From Bacillus sp. SG-1 (GTDB lineage: Bacteria > Bacillota > Bacilli > Bacillales > Bacillaceae_B), in contig NZ_ABCF01000010.1 of assembly GCF_000181495.1 (NCBI RefSeq), forward strand, positions 1-64,000: a stretch of 64,000 bases of DNA, written 5' to 3'. The first letter of the stretch is position 1. Each line of letters begins with the position of its first letter. Below the pieces are notes generated by a model that worked only from the letters and a program-made list of their open reading frames with translations, was not told the origin of the DNA and did no database searches. The translations under genes and the position numbers were made by a program. Shown piece after piece: positions 10,391 to 19,160 of the stretch.

Positions 10391-10422
10391 GAAACGCCGG
10401 CTTTACGGTGTTTCTTTTTTTT
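10391..10422 (+). terminator. terminator of the glg operon
   Basis: GAAACGCCG pairs with CGGTGTTTC (one G-T) and is followed by eight T, seven bases after the glgP stop. Confidence 0.93.
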
Positions 10423-10457
10423 AGTGGTTATTGACCTTTCTGCGCAAAGAGGGGGGC

Positions 10458-10935
10458 TTAAAGGATGTTTATTTAGAATTAGGGGAATGAGGGATTATCG
10501 GCCTTTAAAGCTGTAATTAGAGGACGTTAATTTGAGAGAAGAGGGATTATCGACCTTTAAAGCTGTTTTAGAGGATGTTAATTTGAGAGAAGAGGGATTA
10601 TCGACCTTTAAAGCTGTTTTAGAGGATGTTAATTTGAGAGAAGAGGGATTATCGGCCTTTAAAGCTGTTTTAGAGGACGTTAATTGGGGAGAAGAGGAAT
10701 TAACGTCCTTTAGAGCCCTTTTAAAGGACGTTAATTTGAGAGAAGAGGGATTATCGTCCTTTAGAGCCCTTTTAAAGGACGTTAATTTAGGAGAAGAGGA
10801 ATTATTGTCCTTTAAAGCCCTTTTAAAGGACGTTAATTTACCAAAAGAAGAGTTATCGTCCTTTAGAAAAAGCTTAAAGGACATTAAAATAAAAAAAGAG
10901 CAGCCATCGTCCCCTAGAATCATCTTAAGGAACAA
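10458..10935. repeat. 51-bp intergenic tandem array (about 9 copies)
   Basis: The anchor GGACGTTAATT or a variant recurs at 10523, 10574, 10625, 10676, 10727, 10778, 10829 and 10880, always 51 bp apart. Several units hold the hairpin GTCCTTTA...TAAAGGAC. Because 51 is a multiple of three, frames stay open on both strands, as a 17-residue repeat on plus and another on minus. I see no ribosome binding site and call it non-coding. It lies between convergent glgP and yteA. Confidence 0.9.
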
Positions 10936-11026
10936 TAACTGCCAAATAGGCTAACTAATGTTTTCCATATGTAGAGGACCGATTCCACCCGGCCCTCAAG
11001 TGTGAGTAAAGATATCTATTTATCAT

Positions 11027-11056
11027 CAGGCACGGATGCCTGTGATTTTTATTTTT
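11027..11056 (+). terminator. terminator-like hairpin at the yteA 3' end
   Basis: CAGGCA-cgga-TGCCTG followed by TGATTTTTATTTTTT on the plus strand. It overlaps the yteA stop codon, faces transcripts coming from the repeat array and may also serve yteA on the other strand. Confidence 0.55.
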
Positions 11057-11804
11057 TCTTATCGGAAACGTAACTGTCTCCCTTTTTATAAGGGATGTTT
11101 CCAATCGGTGATTCTAGATCTTCTCGATCCAATTTGTCTTCATATTCATCCATTTTTTCATTAGGGACAACTTTCCTGTTCTTACCTTCAATGTCTGTTG
11201 CCGAGAAGGAATCCATGTCTTCGGTGTTTCCGTCATTCGACCTGACACCGTCCTGATACATGGAATCATAGTCCTCGTATGTTCCTTGAAAATCGGAAGG
11301 GGTTTCAGAAGTGCCGTACCTGCCTGCTTCCTGGAAGCTGTCCTGGTAGTCTTTGATTTCATCTTGTCTGCCTTTGATGAAACTGTCATTTTTAGGCGGA
11401 GTCAGCACTTCTTCCTCAACCGGCCTGTCTGTTGCGCGGGTGGTCTCTGGTGTGTCGTCTATGCAGTAAAGGGTGGTCGGCAGCACTTCCAATCTTTCGT
11501 ACTCAATTTCTTTGCCGCACACCTTGCATTTCCCATATGTGCCTTCTTCCATGGCAGAAAGAGCTTGTTCCACTTTCTCCATTTCTGTTTCTGCGTGCTC
11601 ATCCAGGGCAAATTCTTTTTCACGTTCAAATAACTCAGTGCCCAGATCAGCGGGATGGTTATCATACGTATTCAGTTCACCGTACCGTTCCTGCTCGCTT
11701 TGGCCGTGCAAAGTCTTTTCGTCATTATCCAAATGCTGCTGCAGCTGTTTCTTTCGCTCCAACAGTTCATCCTTTAACTTGCCAAGCTGTTTATCCGTCA
11801 ACAT
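11049..11804 (-). CDS. yteA: YteA-family DksA/TraR-type zinc-finger protein
   Basis: A predicted N-terminal helical hairpin (about residues 1-95, rich in E, K, Q) precedes a DksA/TraR-like zinc finger with CKVC and a downstream YC. The usual fourth cysteine is not obvious. The acidic C-terminal half (about 130-250) is low complexity, which is normal for YteA. Function is not established; similar proteins are annotated as sporulation-related and the fold suggests contact with RNA polymerase. ATG 11804, 10 nt after AAAGGA, fits better than the adjacent GTG at 11813. It is a single gene flanked by repeat arrays. Confidence 0.85.
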   Translation of the reverse strand: MLTDKQLGKLKDELLERKKQLQQHLDNDEKTLHGQSEQERYGELNTYDNHPADLGTELFEREKEFALDEHAETEMEKVEQALSAMEEGTYGKCKVCGKEIEYERLEVLPTTLYCIDDTPETTRATDRPVEEEVLTPPKNDSFIKGRQDEIKDYQDSFQEAGRYGTSETPSDFQGTYEDYDSMYQDGVRSNDGNTEDMDSFSATDIEGKNRKVVPNEKMDEYEDKLDREDLESPIGNIPYKKGDSYVSDKKK

Positions 11805-12069
11805 CCGCTTCACGTCCTTTATTCCTGTTTTTATATTGTCGTAAACCTCTTAGTGTGAAAAAGTAAAGTTGATTTCTGGTATGTTGTACTTTATCCATAA
11901 TGAACAGGCCGGAAACATTATTTTGAGGATGGAAAACATTGAAAGGGCGGTTAAGCGGGAGGCGATGTTCGCTTGGAAAAGGCAGCAAGGCGTCGTATAC
12001 AGGGTAAATCAAAAGGAATAGATAAAGGTGAAAATGAGGAATTTGCAGTGGTGGAAATGGAGTTATGGT

Positions 12070-12340
12070 GTCCCATGAAATGTTCATAAGACCAAAACTA
12101 AGGTGGATTTGCCGCTAGGGTGTCTCATGAACGTTTCATAAGACCAAAACTAAGGTGGAAATGGAGTTAGGGTGTCTCATGAACGGTTCATAAGACCAAA
12201 ACTGAGGTGGAAATGGAGTTAGGGTGTCTCATGAATGCTTCATAAGACCAAAAACAAGGTGGATTTGCAGTTAGGGTGTCTCATGAATGCTTCATAAGAC
12301 CAAAAACAAGGTGGATTTGCAGTTAGGGTTCCTCATAAGA
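12070..12340. repeat. 52-bp intergenic tandem array with palindromic core (6 copies)
   Basis: The core GTCTCATGAAC..TTCATAAGAC, or a variant, starts at 12070, 12122, 12174, 12226, 12278 and 12330, exactly 52 bp apart. Each core is a near-perfect inverted repeat of about 10 bp per arm. The linker reads like CCAAAACTAAGGTGG. The array lies between menA and yteA, both on the minus strand. I see no gene between 11814 and 12486. Confidence 0.92.
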
Positions 12341-12486
12341 ATGTTTATCAGCTCAAACGCAGTTACTTTAACAAAAGCATGGGTTTTCACCAGTTAAAAT
12401 AAGGCTAAATAATCATTAGAGGACCACTTTCCCGAGTGAAACCCCTACGTAATTAAAACGGGTGCTTATGCACCAGGACATACCTA

Positions 12487-12518
12487 TAAAAAAAGACCAA
12501 TCGAAACGCGATTGGTCT
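12487..12518 (-). terminator. menA terminator
   Basis: AGACCAATCG and CGATTGGTCT form a hairpin. The minus-strand product ends in a run of seven T, just past the menA stop. Confidence 0.92.
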
Positions 12519-12532
12519 TCCCTGTAAAATCT

Positions 12533-13453
12533 TTAGATATAACTGATAAACAATCCGATTGAAAGCAGGAATCCAAAGATCGTGTTGGTCTGCGCCGTTG
12601 CTTTCATGGCAGGCATCATTTGGATCGGCATTGTTTTTCCGATAAATCCTTTGTACGCTTTAAAGGCTTTCGGGATGCTGATTAACGTGATGAGCAGCCA
12701 AGGTGTGAAGAAACCGGCGATGACCAGGGCAGCCACCCAGATATAGGATAGGGCAAACCCTGCTCCCAGCAGGTTGATGGCATTTTTCCTTCCGATAAGA
12801 ATGGCCAGTGTCTTTCTGCCGTTTTCTTTATCTCCATCAAGGTCGCGAATGTTATTGGCCATCAGGATCATGCCAACGAGTATAAAGATCGGGATGGAAA
12901 TCAGTACGCTTAATGAAGTCACTGTCCCTGTCTGGATGAAGAAGGAAATCAGGATGATGACAATACCCATGAAGAATCCTGCGACAATTTCGCCGAGGGG
13001 CGTATAGGCAATTGGAACAGGTCCACCAGTATAAAAGTAGCCTGCCGCCATGCAAACTAAGCCTATTACAGCCAGCCACCAGCTGCTGTTTGCGCAGATG
13101 TATAAGCCGAGTAAGAATGAGATTCCGTAGAGACCGAATGCGAGCCCTTTTACAGTAGAGGGCTTAACGCCATTTCGCACGATCGCACCGCCAATTCCAA
13201 TGGAGTTCTCATTATCAAGACCTCTGGCATAATCATAGTATTCGTTGAACATGTTGGTTGCGGCTTGAATTAAAATGCTTGCCGTCAACATTGCTAAAAA
13301 TAGAAGCCAGTCAATTTCCCCGTACTGAACGGCCAGGGCAGTTCCTAACAGGACGGGCACAAATGCGGCTGTAAGTGTATGCGGTCTGGTCAGCTGCCAC
13401 CAGATACGCCAGCCTTTATCTGACTCCACAATATTGGATGTATATGTCTCCAT
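12533..13453 (-). CDS. menA: 1,4-dihydroxy-2-naphthoate polyprenyltransferase
   Basis: MenA is an integral membrane prenyltransferase of the UbiA family that attaches the isoprenoid tail to dihydroxynaphthoate to give demethylmenaquinone. The Asp-rich motifs NEYYDYARGLD (about residue 70) and DLDGDKENGRK (about 207) chelate Mg-diphosphate, and about eight hydrophobic segments are visible. ATG follows AAGGAG. It is transcribed divergently from menFDHBEC, so both arms of menaquinone synthesis share one regulatory region. Confidence 0.95.
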   Translation of the reverse strand: METYTSNIVESDKGWRIWWQLTRPHTLTAAFVPVLLGTALAVQYGEIDWLLFLAMLTASILIQAATNMFNEYYDYARGLDNENSIGIGGAIVRNGVKPSTVKGLAFGLYGISFLLGLYICANSSWWLAVIGLVCMAAGYFYTGGPVPIAYTPLGEIVAGFFMGIVIILISFFIQTGTVTSLSVLISIPIFILVGMILMANNIRDLDGDKENGRKTLAILIGRKNAINLLGAGFALSYIWVAALVIAGFFTPWLLITLISIPKAFKAYKGFIGKTMPIQMMPAMKATAQTNTIFGFLLSIGLFISYI

Positions 13454-13510
13454 CTTGGTCCTCTCCTTAATTGTGGAAAATAGTTACGTTACAATTACTT
13501 TACAGATTAA

Positions 13511-13539
13511 AGTTTAGGTAAAGGACACAAAAGTGTCAA
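13511..13539 (-). promoter_or_regulatory. menA promoter
   Basis: On the minus strand, TTGACA (13539-13534) is followed after 17 nt by TAAACT (13516-13511), a good sigma-A pattern about 60 bp upstream of menA. Confidence 0.7.
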
Positions 13540-13654
13540 TAACTTTTTCAAAAAGCCGGAAGGTGTTATTTTCCAAATCTATTTTACCAAACGTTCCGTT
13601 TCTCAAATAGCTCAAAAGAGGTTATTATATAATAAGGAAATAATGTGATGAGCG

Positions 13655-13683
13655 TTGACATCAATATATGTCAGGTGTATCTT
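13655..13683 (+). promoter_or_regulatory. menFDHBEC promoter
   Basis: TTGACA (13655-13660), a 17-nt spacer and TATCTT (13678-13683), about 47 bp upstream of the menF start. Confidence 0.7.
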
Positions 13684-13729
13684 AAAATAGGTTTAAATCT
13701 TTAGGAAAAGGCTTTATGGGGGGATTGTT

Positions 13730-15136
13730 TTGAGTATTATTCAGGATATCAAAATCGGAGGAAGCTTTGAAGAGGCATTGGCAAGAGCGAAAGCTGAAAG
13801 CATTCCGGTTTTATACAGTGCAGTACAAAAAATCAGCCACGTAAACCCCCTTTCATTTTATACAAAGGGCTTTTCGCTTTATCATGGAGAGCGCTTTTTT
13901 TGGAAGGACAAGGAAAACACTATACAAATTGCCGGTTTAGGCAGCACATATATGCTTAGAAATGATTCTGAAAATAGCCGTTACACTTCGATTGAAAAAG
14001 AGTGGAAGCGCTTAATTGGAAATGCGGTTGTAGATGCCGAAGGTGAAATTGCGGGAACAGGTCCTCTTTTATTTGGAGGGTTTTCATTTGATCCAACCGT
14101 TCCAAGGTCGAAAGAATGGTCGGATTTTTCCCATGGAATCTTTCAAATGCCAACCTTTATGTTGACGGTAAGGGGAGAAGATTGTTATTTAACAACGAAC
14201 ATTCTTTGCACCTCACAGGATGATGAAGGTCTATTGGATATAATCGATAAGAAACAGAGAGAACTGTTTGAAGAAGTATATGCGCGTCGACCAGAGCTAC
14301 AATTACTTCAAGCGACGGAGCTAGCGCCAGACGAATGGAAATCGGCCGTTGAAGAAGTTGTTACTCAGCTGAAAGCAGGGAAGATGGAGAAAGTCGTACT
14401 TGCCAGGAAGATGCTCATGAACTTTAAACACAAGCCGTCTTCTGATGAAGTCATTCATAATCTAAGGAATGAACAGAGGGACAGCTTCATTTTTTCAATG
14501 GAAGTGGCTAACAGCTGTTTCCTTGGTGCCTCACCAGAAAGGCTTGTTAAAAAAGAAGGAACTGAAATTCTTTCCACCTGCCTCGCCGGCTCTATTGCCA
14601 GGGGGACCAGCCCAGAAGAAGACAATAAATTGGGAGAGAGCCTGCTGCGAGATGAGAAAAACCGTTATGAGCATAACCTGGTGGTTGAGATGATTAAGAA
14701 TGTTCTTGAGCAGCACTGTTCGGAGATGCACATTCCCAATGAGCCGGTTTTGATGAAGGTAAGGGATATACAGCATCTTTATACCCCGGTAAAAGGAAAA
14801 ACAGAAAAAGAAACTTCCATATTAAACTTTGTTTCACAGCTTCACCCGACTCCTGCGCTTGGAGGAGTGCCAAGGGATAAAGCAATGATGACGATCAAGA
14901 AAGCTGAAAATATGGACAGGGGTCTTTATGCTGCACCGATGGGATGGATGGACTCGTACGGAAACGGGGAGTTCGCGGTCGCCATCAGGTCCGGTCTGAT
15001 TTATAAAGATGAGGCTTATTTATTCTCTGGTTGTGGAGTGGTAGCAGATTCAACAGCCGAGAGCGAATACCGTGAAACTCAGATTAAATTCAAACCAATG
15101 TTCAGGGCACTAGGAGGAAATACTGATGGACTATGA
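13730..15136 (+). CDS. menF: menaquinone-specific isochorismate synthase
   Basis: MenF converts chorismate to isochorismate, the first step of menaquinone synthesis. The C-terminal half carries the chorismate-binding domain (about residues 200-460) with SCLAGS-type, RDEKNRYEHN and HPTPALGGVPRDKA blocks. The TTG start follows a run of G about 7 nt upstream. Length of 468 aa is close to Bacillus MenF. The stop overlaps the menD start by 11 bp. Confidence 0.95.
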   Translation: MSIIQDIKIGGSFEEALARAKAESIPVLYSAVQKISHVNPLSFYTKGFSLYHGERFFWKDKENTIQIAGLGSTYMLRNDSENSRYTSIEKEWKRLIGNAVVDAEGEIAGTGPLLFGGFSFDPTVPRSKEWSDFSHGIFQMPTFMLTVRGEDCYLTTNILCTSQDDEGLLDIIDKKQRELFEEVYARRPELQLLQATELAPDEWKSAVEEVVTQLKAGKMEKVVLARKMLMNFKHKPSSDEVIHNLRNEQRDSFIFSMEVANSCFLGASPERLVKKEGTEILSTCLAGSIARGTSPEEDNKLGESLLRDEKNRYEHNLVVEMIKNVLEQHCSEMHIPNEPVLMKVRDIQHLYTPVKGKTEKETSILNFVSQLHPTPALGGVPRDKAMMTIKKAENMDRGLYAAPMGWMDSYGNGEFAVAIRSGLIYKDEAYLFSGCGVVADSTAESEYRETQIKFKPMFRALGGNTDGL

Positions 15137-16859
15137 TCATCAGAAAGCAATAACAGAATACTTTGCTTCATTTATAGAGGCCCTTCATCACTCCGGGGTC
15201 AGAAAAGTGGTAATCAGCCCGGGTTCCCGTTCGACTCCTTTGGCTATGCTGTTTGCCAAACACCCTCAAATTGAGGTCTTCGTGAATATCGATGAAAGGT
15301 CGGCAGCTTTCTTCGCATTAGGAATGGCTAAAGCCGATAGAGAACCGGTAGCGATACTGTGCTCGTCGGGAACAGCTGGTGCAAATTATTATCCTGCTGT
15401 CATTGAAGCAAAGTATTCACGGGTGCCATTGATTGTCCTGACAGCGGACAGGCCTCACGAGTTGAGGGAGGTAGGGGCACCCCAAGCGATTGATCAAATC
15501 AACCTTTTCGGCAGTCATGTGAAATGGTTTGATGAAATGGCGCTTCCTGAACAGTCAGATTCAATGAAGACATATGCCCAAAGAGCCGCTTCGCGCGGGG
15601 CTGCTATTTCACGGAGTATTCCCGAAGGTCCTGTTCACTTTAATTTCCCTATCCGCGAACCGCTTTTACCCGATATGAGCTATTCATTTAAGGAAGAAAA
15701 AAACGCGACAATCATTTCAGAGGGAGCAAGATCTGTTTCTGAATTTGATTTGAAGCGACTGGCTGGCGTTCTGGATGTGAAACGCAAAGGAATTATTGTA
15801 TGCGGTCCACATTCAGATCCCAAACTGGCCGACGTCGTCATCAACTTTGCGGAGAAGTTCAATTTCCCTGTCCTGGCAGATCCGCTTTCGTCTCTAAGAA
15901 GCGGGAAACATGACAAATCGCAGGTCATTGACGGCTACGACAGTTTCCTCAGGAATAATCAATTCAAAAAATCGGTTAAACCGGATTTTGTGATTCGTAT
16001 AGGGGCAATGCCGGTATCCAAAGCATTGACACTCTATCTTAAAGATCAGGATGTCGATCATTGGATCATTGACTCTGGAGGGCAGTGGCGCGACCCAGCA
16101 GGGAGAGCTACAGAGATGATATTTGCTGAAGAAGCACAGGTACTGAATGAGCTTACAGAGATTGTGAATGCTTCTGGTGCTGATGATGAATGGCTGGATA
16201 AATGGCTGACCATCAATCAAAAAACACAAGAACTGACAGTGAATTACCGTAAAGGGAATGACCCGTTGGATGAGGGAATGGCCGTCAGAGGTTTAATAGA
16301 AACCCTGCCGGACCATTCAGCAGTCTTTGTAAGCAACAGTATGCCGATCCGGGATATGGACACATTTTTTGTTAACAATGATAAAAGTATTACCGTCATG
16401 GCCAACAGGGGAGCCAATGGAATTGACGGAGTGATCTCCACTGCAATGGGAGTCAGTGCATCTGGCAGGCAGACTTACTTGCTGATTGGCGATTTAGCCT
16501 TTTACCATGATATGAATGGCCTGCTTGCAGGAAAAATGTACGGACTCAACTTGAAAATAATTCTGGTCAATAACAATGGAGGCGGCATCTTCTCATACCT
16601 TCCTCAAGCAAATGAGAAAGAGCATTTTGAACTTCTGTTCGGAACGCCGGCCGGTCTGGAGTTTTCCCATGCAGCGAATCTTTATGGAGCAAACTACAAG
16701 AAAGCCCTAACATATGAAGAATATATGTCGGCATTGTCGGATTGGGAGACGGATGAAGGTTTTTCTATTATTGAGGCAGTAACAAATAGAGAAGAAAATG
16801 TCCGTAACCATCGAGAAATGTGGGAAAATGTTTCCCGGGAAATAGAAAGTCTGCTCTAG
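15126..16859 (+). CDS. menD: SEPHCHC synthase
   Basis: MenD is a thiamin-diphosphate enzyme joining isochorismate and 2-oxoglutarate to give SEPHCHC. The TPP-activating glutamate is in NIDERSAAFF (Glu57), CSSGTAGANYYPAV follows, and the cofactor/Mg region includes LIGDLAFYHD and NNNGGGIFSY (about 450-490). ATG has AGGAGG 9 nt upstream. Length (577 aa) is typical. Confidence 0.96.
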   Translation: MDYDHQKAITEYFASFIEALHHSGVRKVVISPGSRSTPLAMLFAKHPQIEVFVNIDERSAAFFALGMAKADREPVAILCSSGTAGANYYPAVIEAKYSRVPLIVLTADRPHELREVGAPQAIDQINLFGSHVKWFDEMALPEQSDSMKTYAQRAASRGAAISRSIPEGPVHFNFPIREPLLPDMSYSFKEEKNATIISEGARSVSEFDLKRLAGVLDVKRKGIIVCGPHSDPKLADVVINFAEKFNFPVLADPLSSLRSGKHDKSQVIDGYDSFLRNNQFKKSVKPDFVIRIGAMPVSKALTLYLKDQDVDHWIIDSGGQWRDPAGRATEMIFAEEAQVLNELTEIVNASGADDEWLDKWLTINQKTQELTVNYRKGNDPLDEGMAVRGLIETLPDHSAVFVSNSMPIRDMDTFFVNNDKSITVMANRGANGIDGVISTAMGVSASGRQTYLLIGDLAFYHDMNGLLAGKMYGLNLKIILVNNNGGGIFSYLPQANEKEHFELLFGTPAGLEFSHAANLYGANYKKALTYEEYMSALSDWETDEGFSIIEAVTNREENVRNHREMWENVSREIESLL

Positions 16860-16984
16860 TTCGTCAAGTTAACACAATAAAAGCAGCTCTGGGACAGATC
16901 GATTACAACGTTTAGTGGGCCATTAATATGCCCAAATAGAAACAAGCTGATTAAAAGGGGAATTAATTTTCACAGGTGATAAAA

Positions 16985-17788
16985 ATGATGTCTATAAATG
17001 GTGTACAGTATCATATCGAAGTGCATGGCAAAGGAACACCGATTCTCCTTCTTCACGGATTTACCGGTGACAACAGTACGTGGGATGAACTGCTTCCTTA
17101 CTTGGAAAACTACCGAACAATTGCTGTGGATTTGCTTGGGCATGGCAGAACGGATACACCTGACAACCCGGATCGTTATCAAATTGAGCATGCGATAGAG
17201 GATCTAAAAGCAATCATCGATGAATTGAATACCGAAGAAGTGTATCTGCTTGGGTATTCAATGGGTGGAAGACTGGCTCTGGCTTTTTCAGCAGCCTATC
17301 CAGAGCGGGTCAAAGCGTTGATTCTGGAGAGTTCATCACCAGGGTTGAAAACGGAAGAGGAACGAAAACAAAGAGTTGCCGGAGATGAAAAACTGGCAGG
17401 TATGATAGTAGATAAAGGCTTGAAAGATTTTGTAGATTACTGGGAGAACATCCCCTTGTTCTCATCCCAGAAACAGCTTCCTATTTCAAAGCAGAAAGAA
17501 ATCAGGCAGAACAGGTTGTCCCAAAACCCGCTGGGCCTTGCGAACAGTTTGAGGGGAATGGGAACTGGAAGGCAGCCCGATTACTGGGAGGAATTAAGGA
17601 ATCTGCCAATGGAGATGCTATTCATTACAGGTGAACTGGATTCCAAGTTCTGCAGGATTGCCGAGGAAATGCAGGCCAAAGCAAAAAATGCAATTTTTGA
17701 AAAAGTTGACGGAGCTGGACATGCATTACATGTGGAAGAACCTGAAAAGTTTGGTACAATAGTAAGGGAGTTCTTAAAGAATACATAA
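16985..17788 (+). CDS. menH: SHCHC synthase (alpha/beta hydrolase)
   Basis: MenH eliminates pyruvate from SEPHCHC to give SHCHC. The fold shows HGFTGDNSTW (oxyanion region), nucleophile Ser in GYSMGGRLAL, acid in TGELDSKF and His in GAGHALHVE. ATG 16985 or the next ATG is favoured over an in-frame GTG at 16976 because AGGTG then lies 6-9 nt upstream. A 125-bp gap separates it from menD, but no terminator is visible there. Confidence 0.92.
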   Translation: MMSINGVQYHIEVHGKGTPILLLHGFTGDNSTWDELLPYLENYRTIAVDLLGHGRTDTPDNPDRYQIEHAIEDLKAIIDELNTEEVYLLGYSMGGRLALAFSAAYPERVKALILESSSPGLKTEEERKQRVAGDEKLAGMIVDKGLKDFVDYWENIPLFSSQKQLPISKQKEIRQNRLSQNPLGLANSLRGMGTGRQPDYWEELRNLPMEMLFITGELDSKFCRIAEEMQAKAKNAIFEKVDGAGHALHVEEPEKFGTIVREFLKNT

Positions 17789-17803
17789 GGAGGTTTTCCC
17801 GTT

Positions 17804-18622
17804 ATGTCCTTTGAATGGGTAAGCGAAAGAAATTATGAAGATATTCTGTACGAAACATATAACGGAATTGCGAAAATCACGATTAATCGTCCTGAGGTCC
17901 GCAATGCATTCCGTCCGAAGACGGTAATGGAATTAATCGATGCATTTGCTTATGCAAGAGATGATTCCAAGGTAGGCGTCATCGTTCTTACAGGTGCTGG
18001 AGAGCATGCGTTTTGTTCAGGAGGAGACCAAAGAGTCCGCGGCCATGGCGGCTATGTAGGCGAAGATGAAATTCCTCGTTTAAATGTCCTTGATTTACAG
18101 CGTTTGATCCGTGTGATTCCTAAGCCGGTTATCGCGATGGTAGCAGGATATGCAATCGGTGGCGGGCATGTACTGCATGTAGTATGTGATATCACGATTG
18201 CTGCAGACAATGCCGTATTTGGACAAACAGGCCCTAAAGTGGGAAGCTTTGATGCCGGATATGGTGCTGGTTATTTAGCTCGTATCGTCGGTCATAAGAA
18301 AGCGAAAGAAATCTGGTACCTATGCCGTCAGTATGGCGCACAGGAAGCTCTTGAAATGGGCTTGGTCAACACGGTTGTACCTTATGAGAAATTGGAAGAG
18401 GAAACAGTTCAATGGGCAAGTGAAATGCTTGAGAAGAGCCCGACCGCTCTACGCTTCTTGAAAGCTGCGTTCAATGCAGATACTGATGGCCTTGCAGGTC
18501 TTCAGCAGCTTGCTGGTGACGCGACACTTCTATACTACACGACTGAAGAAGCGAAAGAAGGCCGCGATGCGTTCAAAGAAAAACGCAAACCGGACTTCGG
18601 ACAATTCCCTCGTTTCCCTTAA
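17804..18622 (+). CDS. menB: 1,4-dihydroxy-2-naphthoyl-CoA synthase
   Basis: MenB is a crotonase-fold enzyme that cyclises OSB-CoA to DHNA-CoA. The oxyanion-hole region [23 protein letters not shown], and [12 protein letters not shown] with its conserved aspartate are visible. Length of 272 aa is standard. AAGGAGG precedes the ATG, 15 bp after menH. A strong terminator follows, so menE-menC may be separately expressed. Confidence 0.97.
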   Translation: MSFEWVSERNYEDILYETYNGIAKITINRPEVRNAFRPKTVMELIDAFAYARDDSKVGVIVLTGAGEHAFCSGGDQRVRGHGGYVGEDEIPRLNVLDLQRLIRVIPKPVIAMVAGYAIGGGHVLHVVCDITIAADNAVFGQTGPKVGSFDAGYGAGYLARIVGHKKAKEIWYLCRQYGAQEALEMGLVNTVVPYEKLEEETVQWASEMLEKSPTALRFLKAAFNADTDGLAGLQQLAGDATLLYYTTEEAKEGRDAFKEKRKPDFGQFPRFP

Positions 18623-18684
18623 TGAGTAAGGTTGCAATGGCATGGCGGTTCGCATGACCTGCGCAGGGGAATGATAATAGCAAC

Positions 18685-18718
18685 AAAAGCTTGATGGAAT
18701 CTTCCATCAAGCTTTTTT
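18685..18718 (+). terminator. terminator after menB
   Basis: AAAAGCTTGATGGAA-tc-TTCCATCAAGCTTTT is a perfect 15-bp stem ending in six T. Confidence 0.95.
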
Positions 18719-18828
18719 CAAATTTCCTACATACTTCAATATATATTGGAGCGGGACAGGGTAACCCATAGTCGGACAGTTTCTCTTCTCCTCAGCTATC
18801 AAGATATCCAGATCCATACTGCGTGTTG

Positions 18829-19060
18829 TACCGCGCTCGGGAAGCAATGGGCATCAAAAGCAGCAAAAGGAAAAATGGTGTACCGCGCTCGGGAAGCAAT
18901 GGGCGTCAAAAGCAGCAAAAGGAAAAATGATGTTCCGCGCTCGGATAGCGAGGGGCATCAAAAGCAGCAAAAGGAAAAATGATGTACGGCGCTTGGGAAG
19001 CGAGGGACATCAAAAGGAGCAACAGAGAAAATGATGTACCGCGCTAGAAATTGTCGCCGG
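18829..19060. repeat. 52-bp intergenic tandem array between menB and menE (5 copies)
   Basis: TACCGCGCTCGGGAAGC or a variant starts at 18829, 18881, 18933, 18985 and 19037, exactly 52 bp apart; the linker reads like GGGCATCAAAAGCAGCAAAA. The array splits the men genes into two blocks. I see no gene between 18719 and 19142. Confidence 0.93.
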
Positions 19061-19160
19061 ATAGGAGAATAACGTTGCCTTTTTAACCTAAGGCTTCTGA
19101 ATACCAAAGCAAGATTAACAACAGATTAAAGATAGAACAAGTTTGATGGGAGACTTCAAA

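Noticed and set aside
10532-10954. 140-aa plus-strand frame made of 17-residue repeats, and a 146-aa frame on the opposite strand
   Set aside because: Both are by-products of a 51-bp tandem repeat, which keeps any frame open. There is no ribosome binding site and the text is open equally on both strands.
11286-11866. several plus-strand frames over yteA
   Set aside because: They are shadows of the acidic, low-complexity yteA coding sequence.
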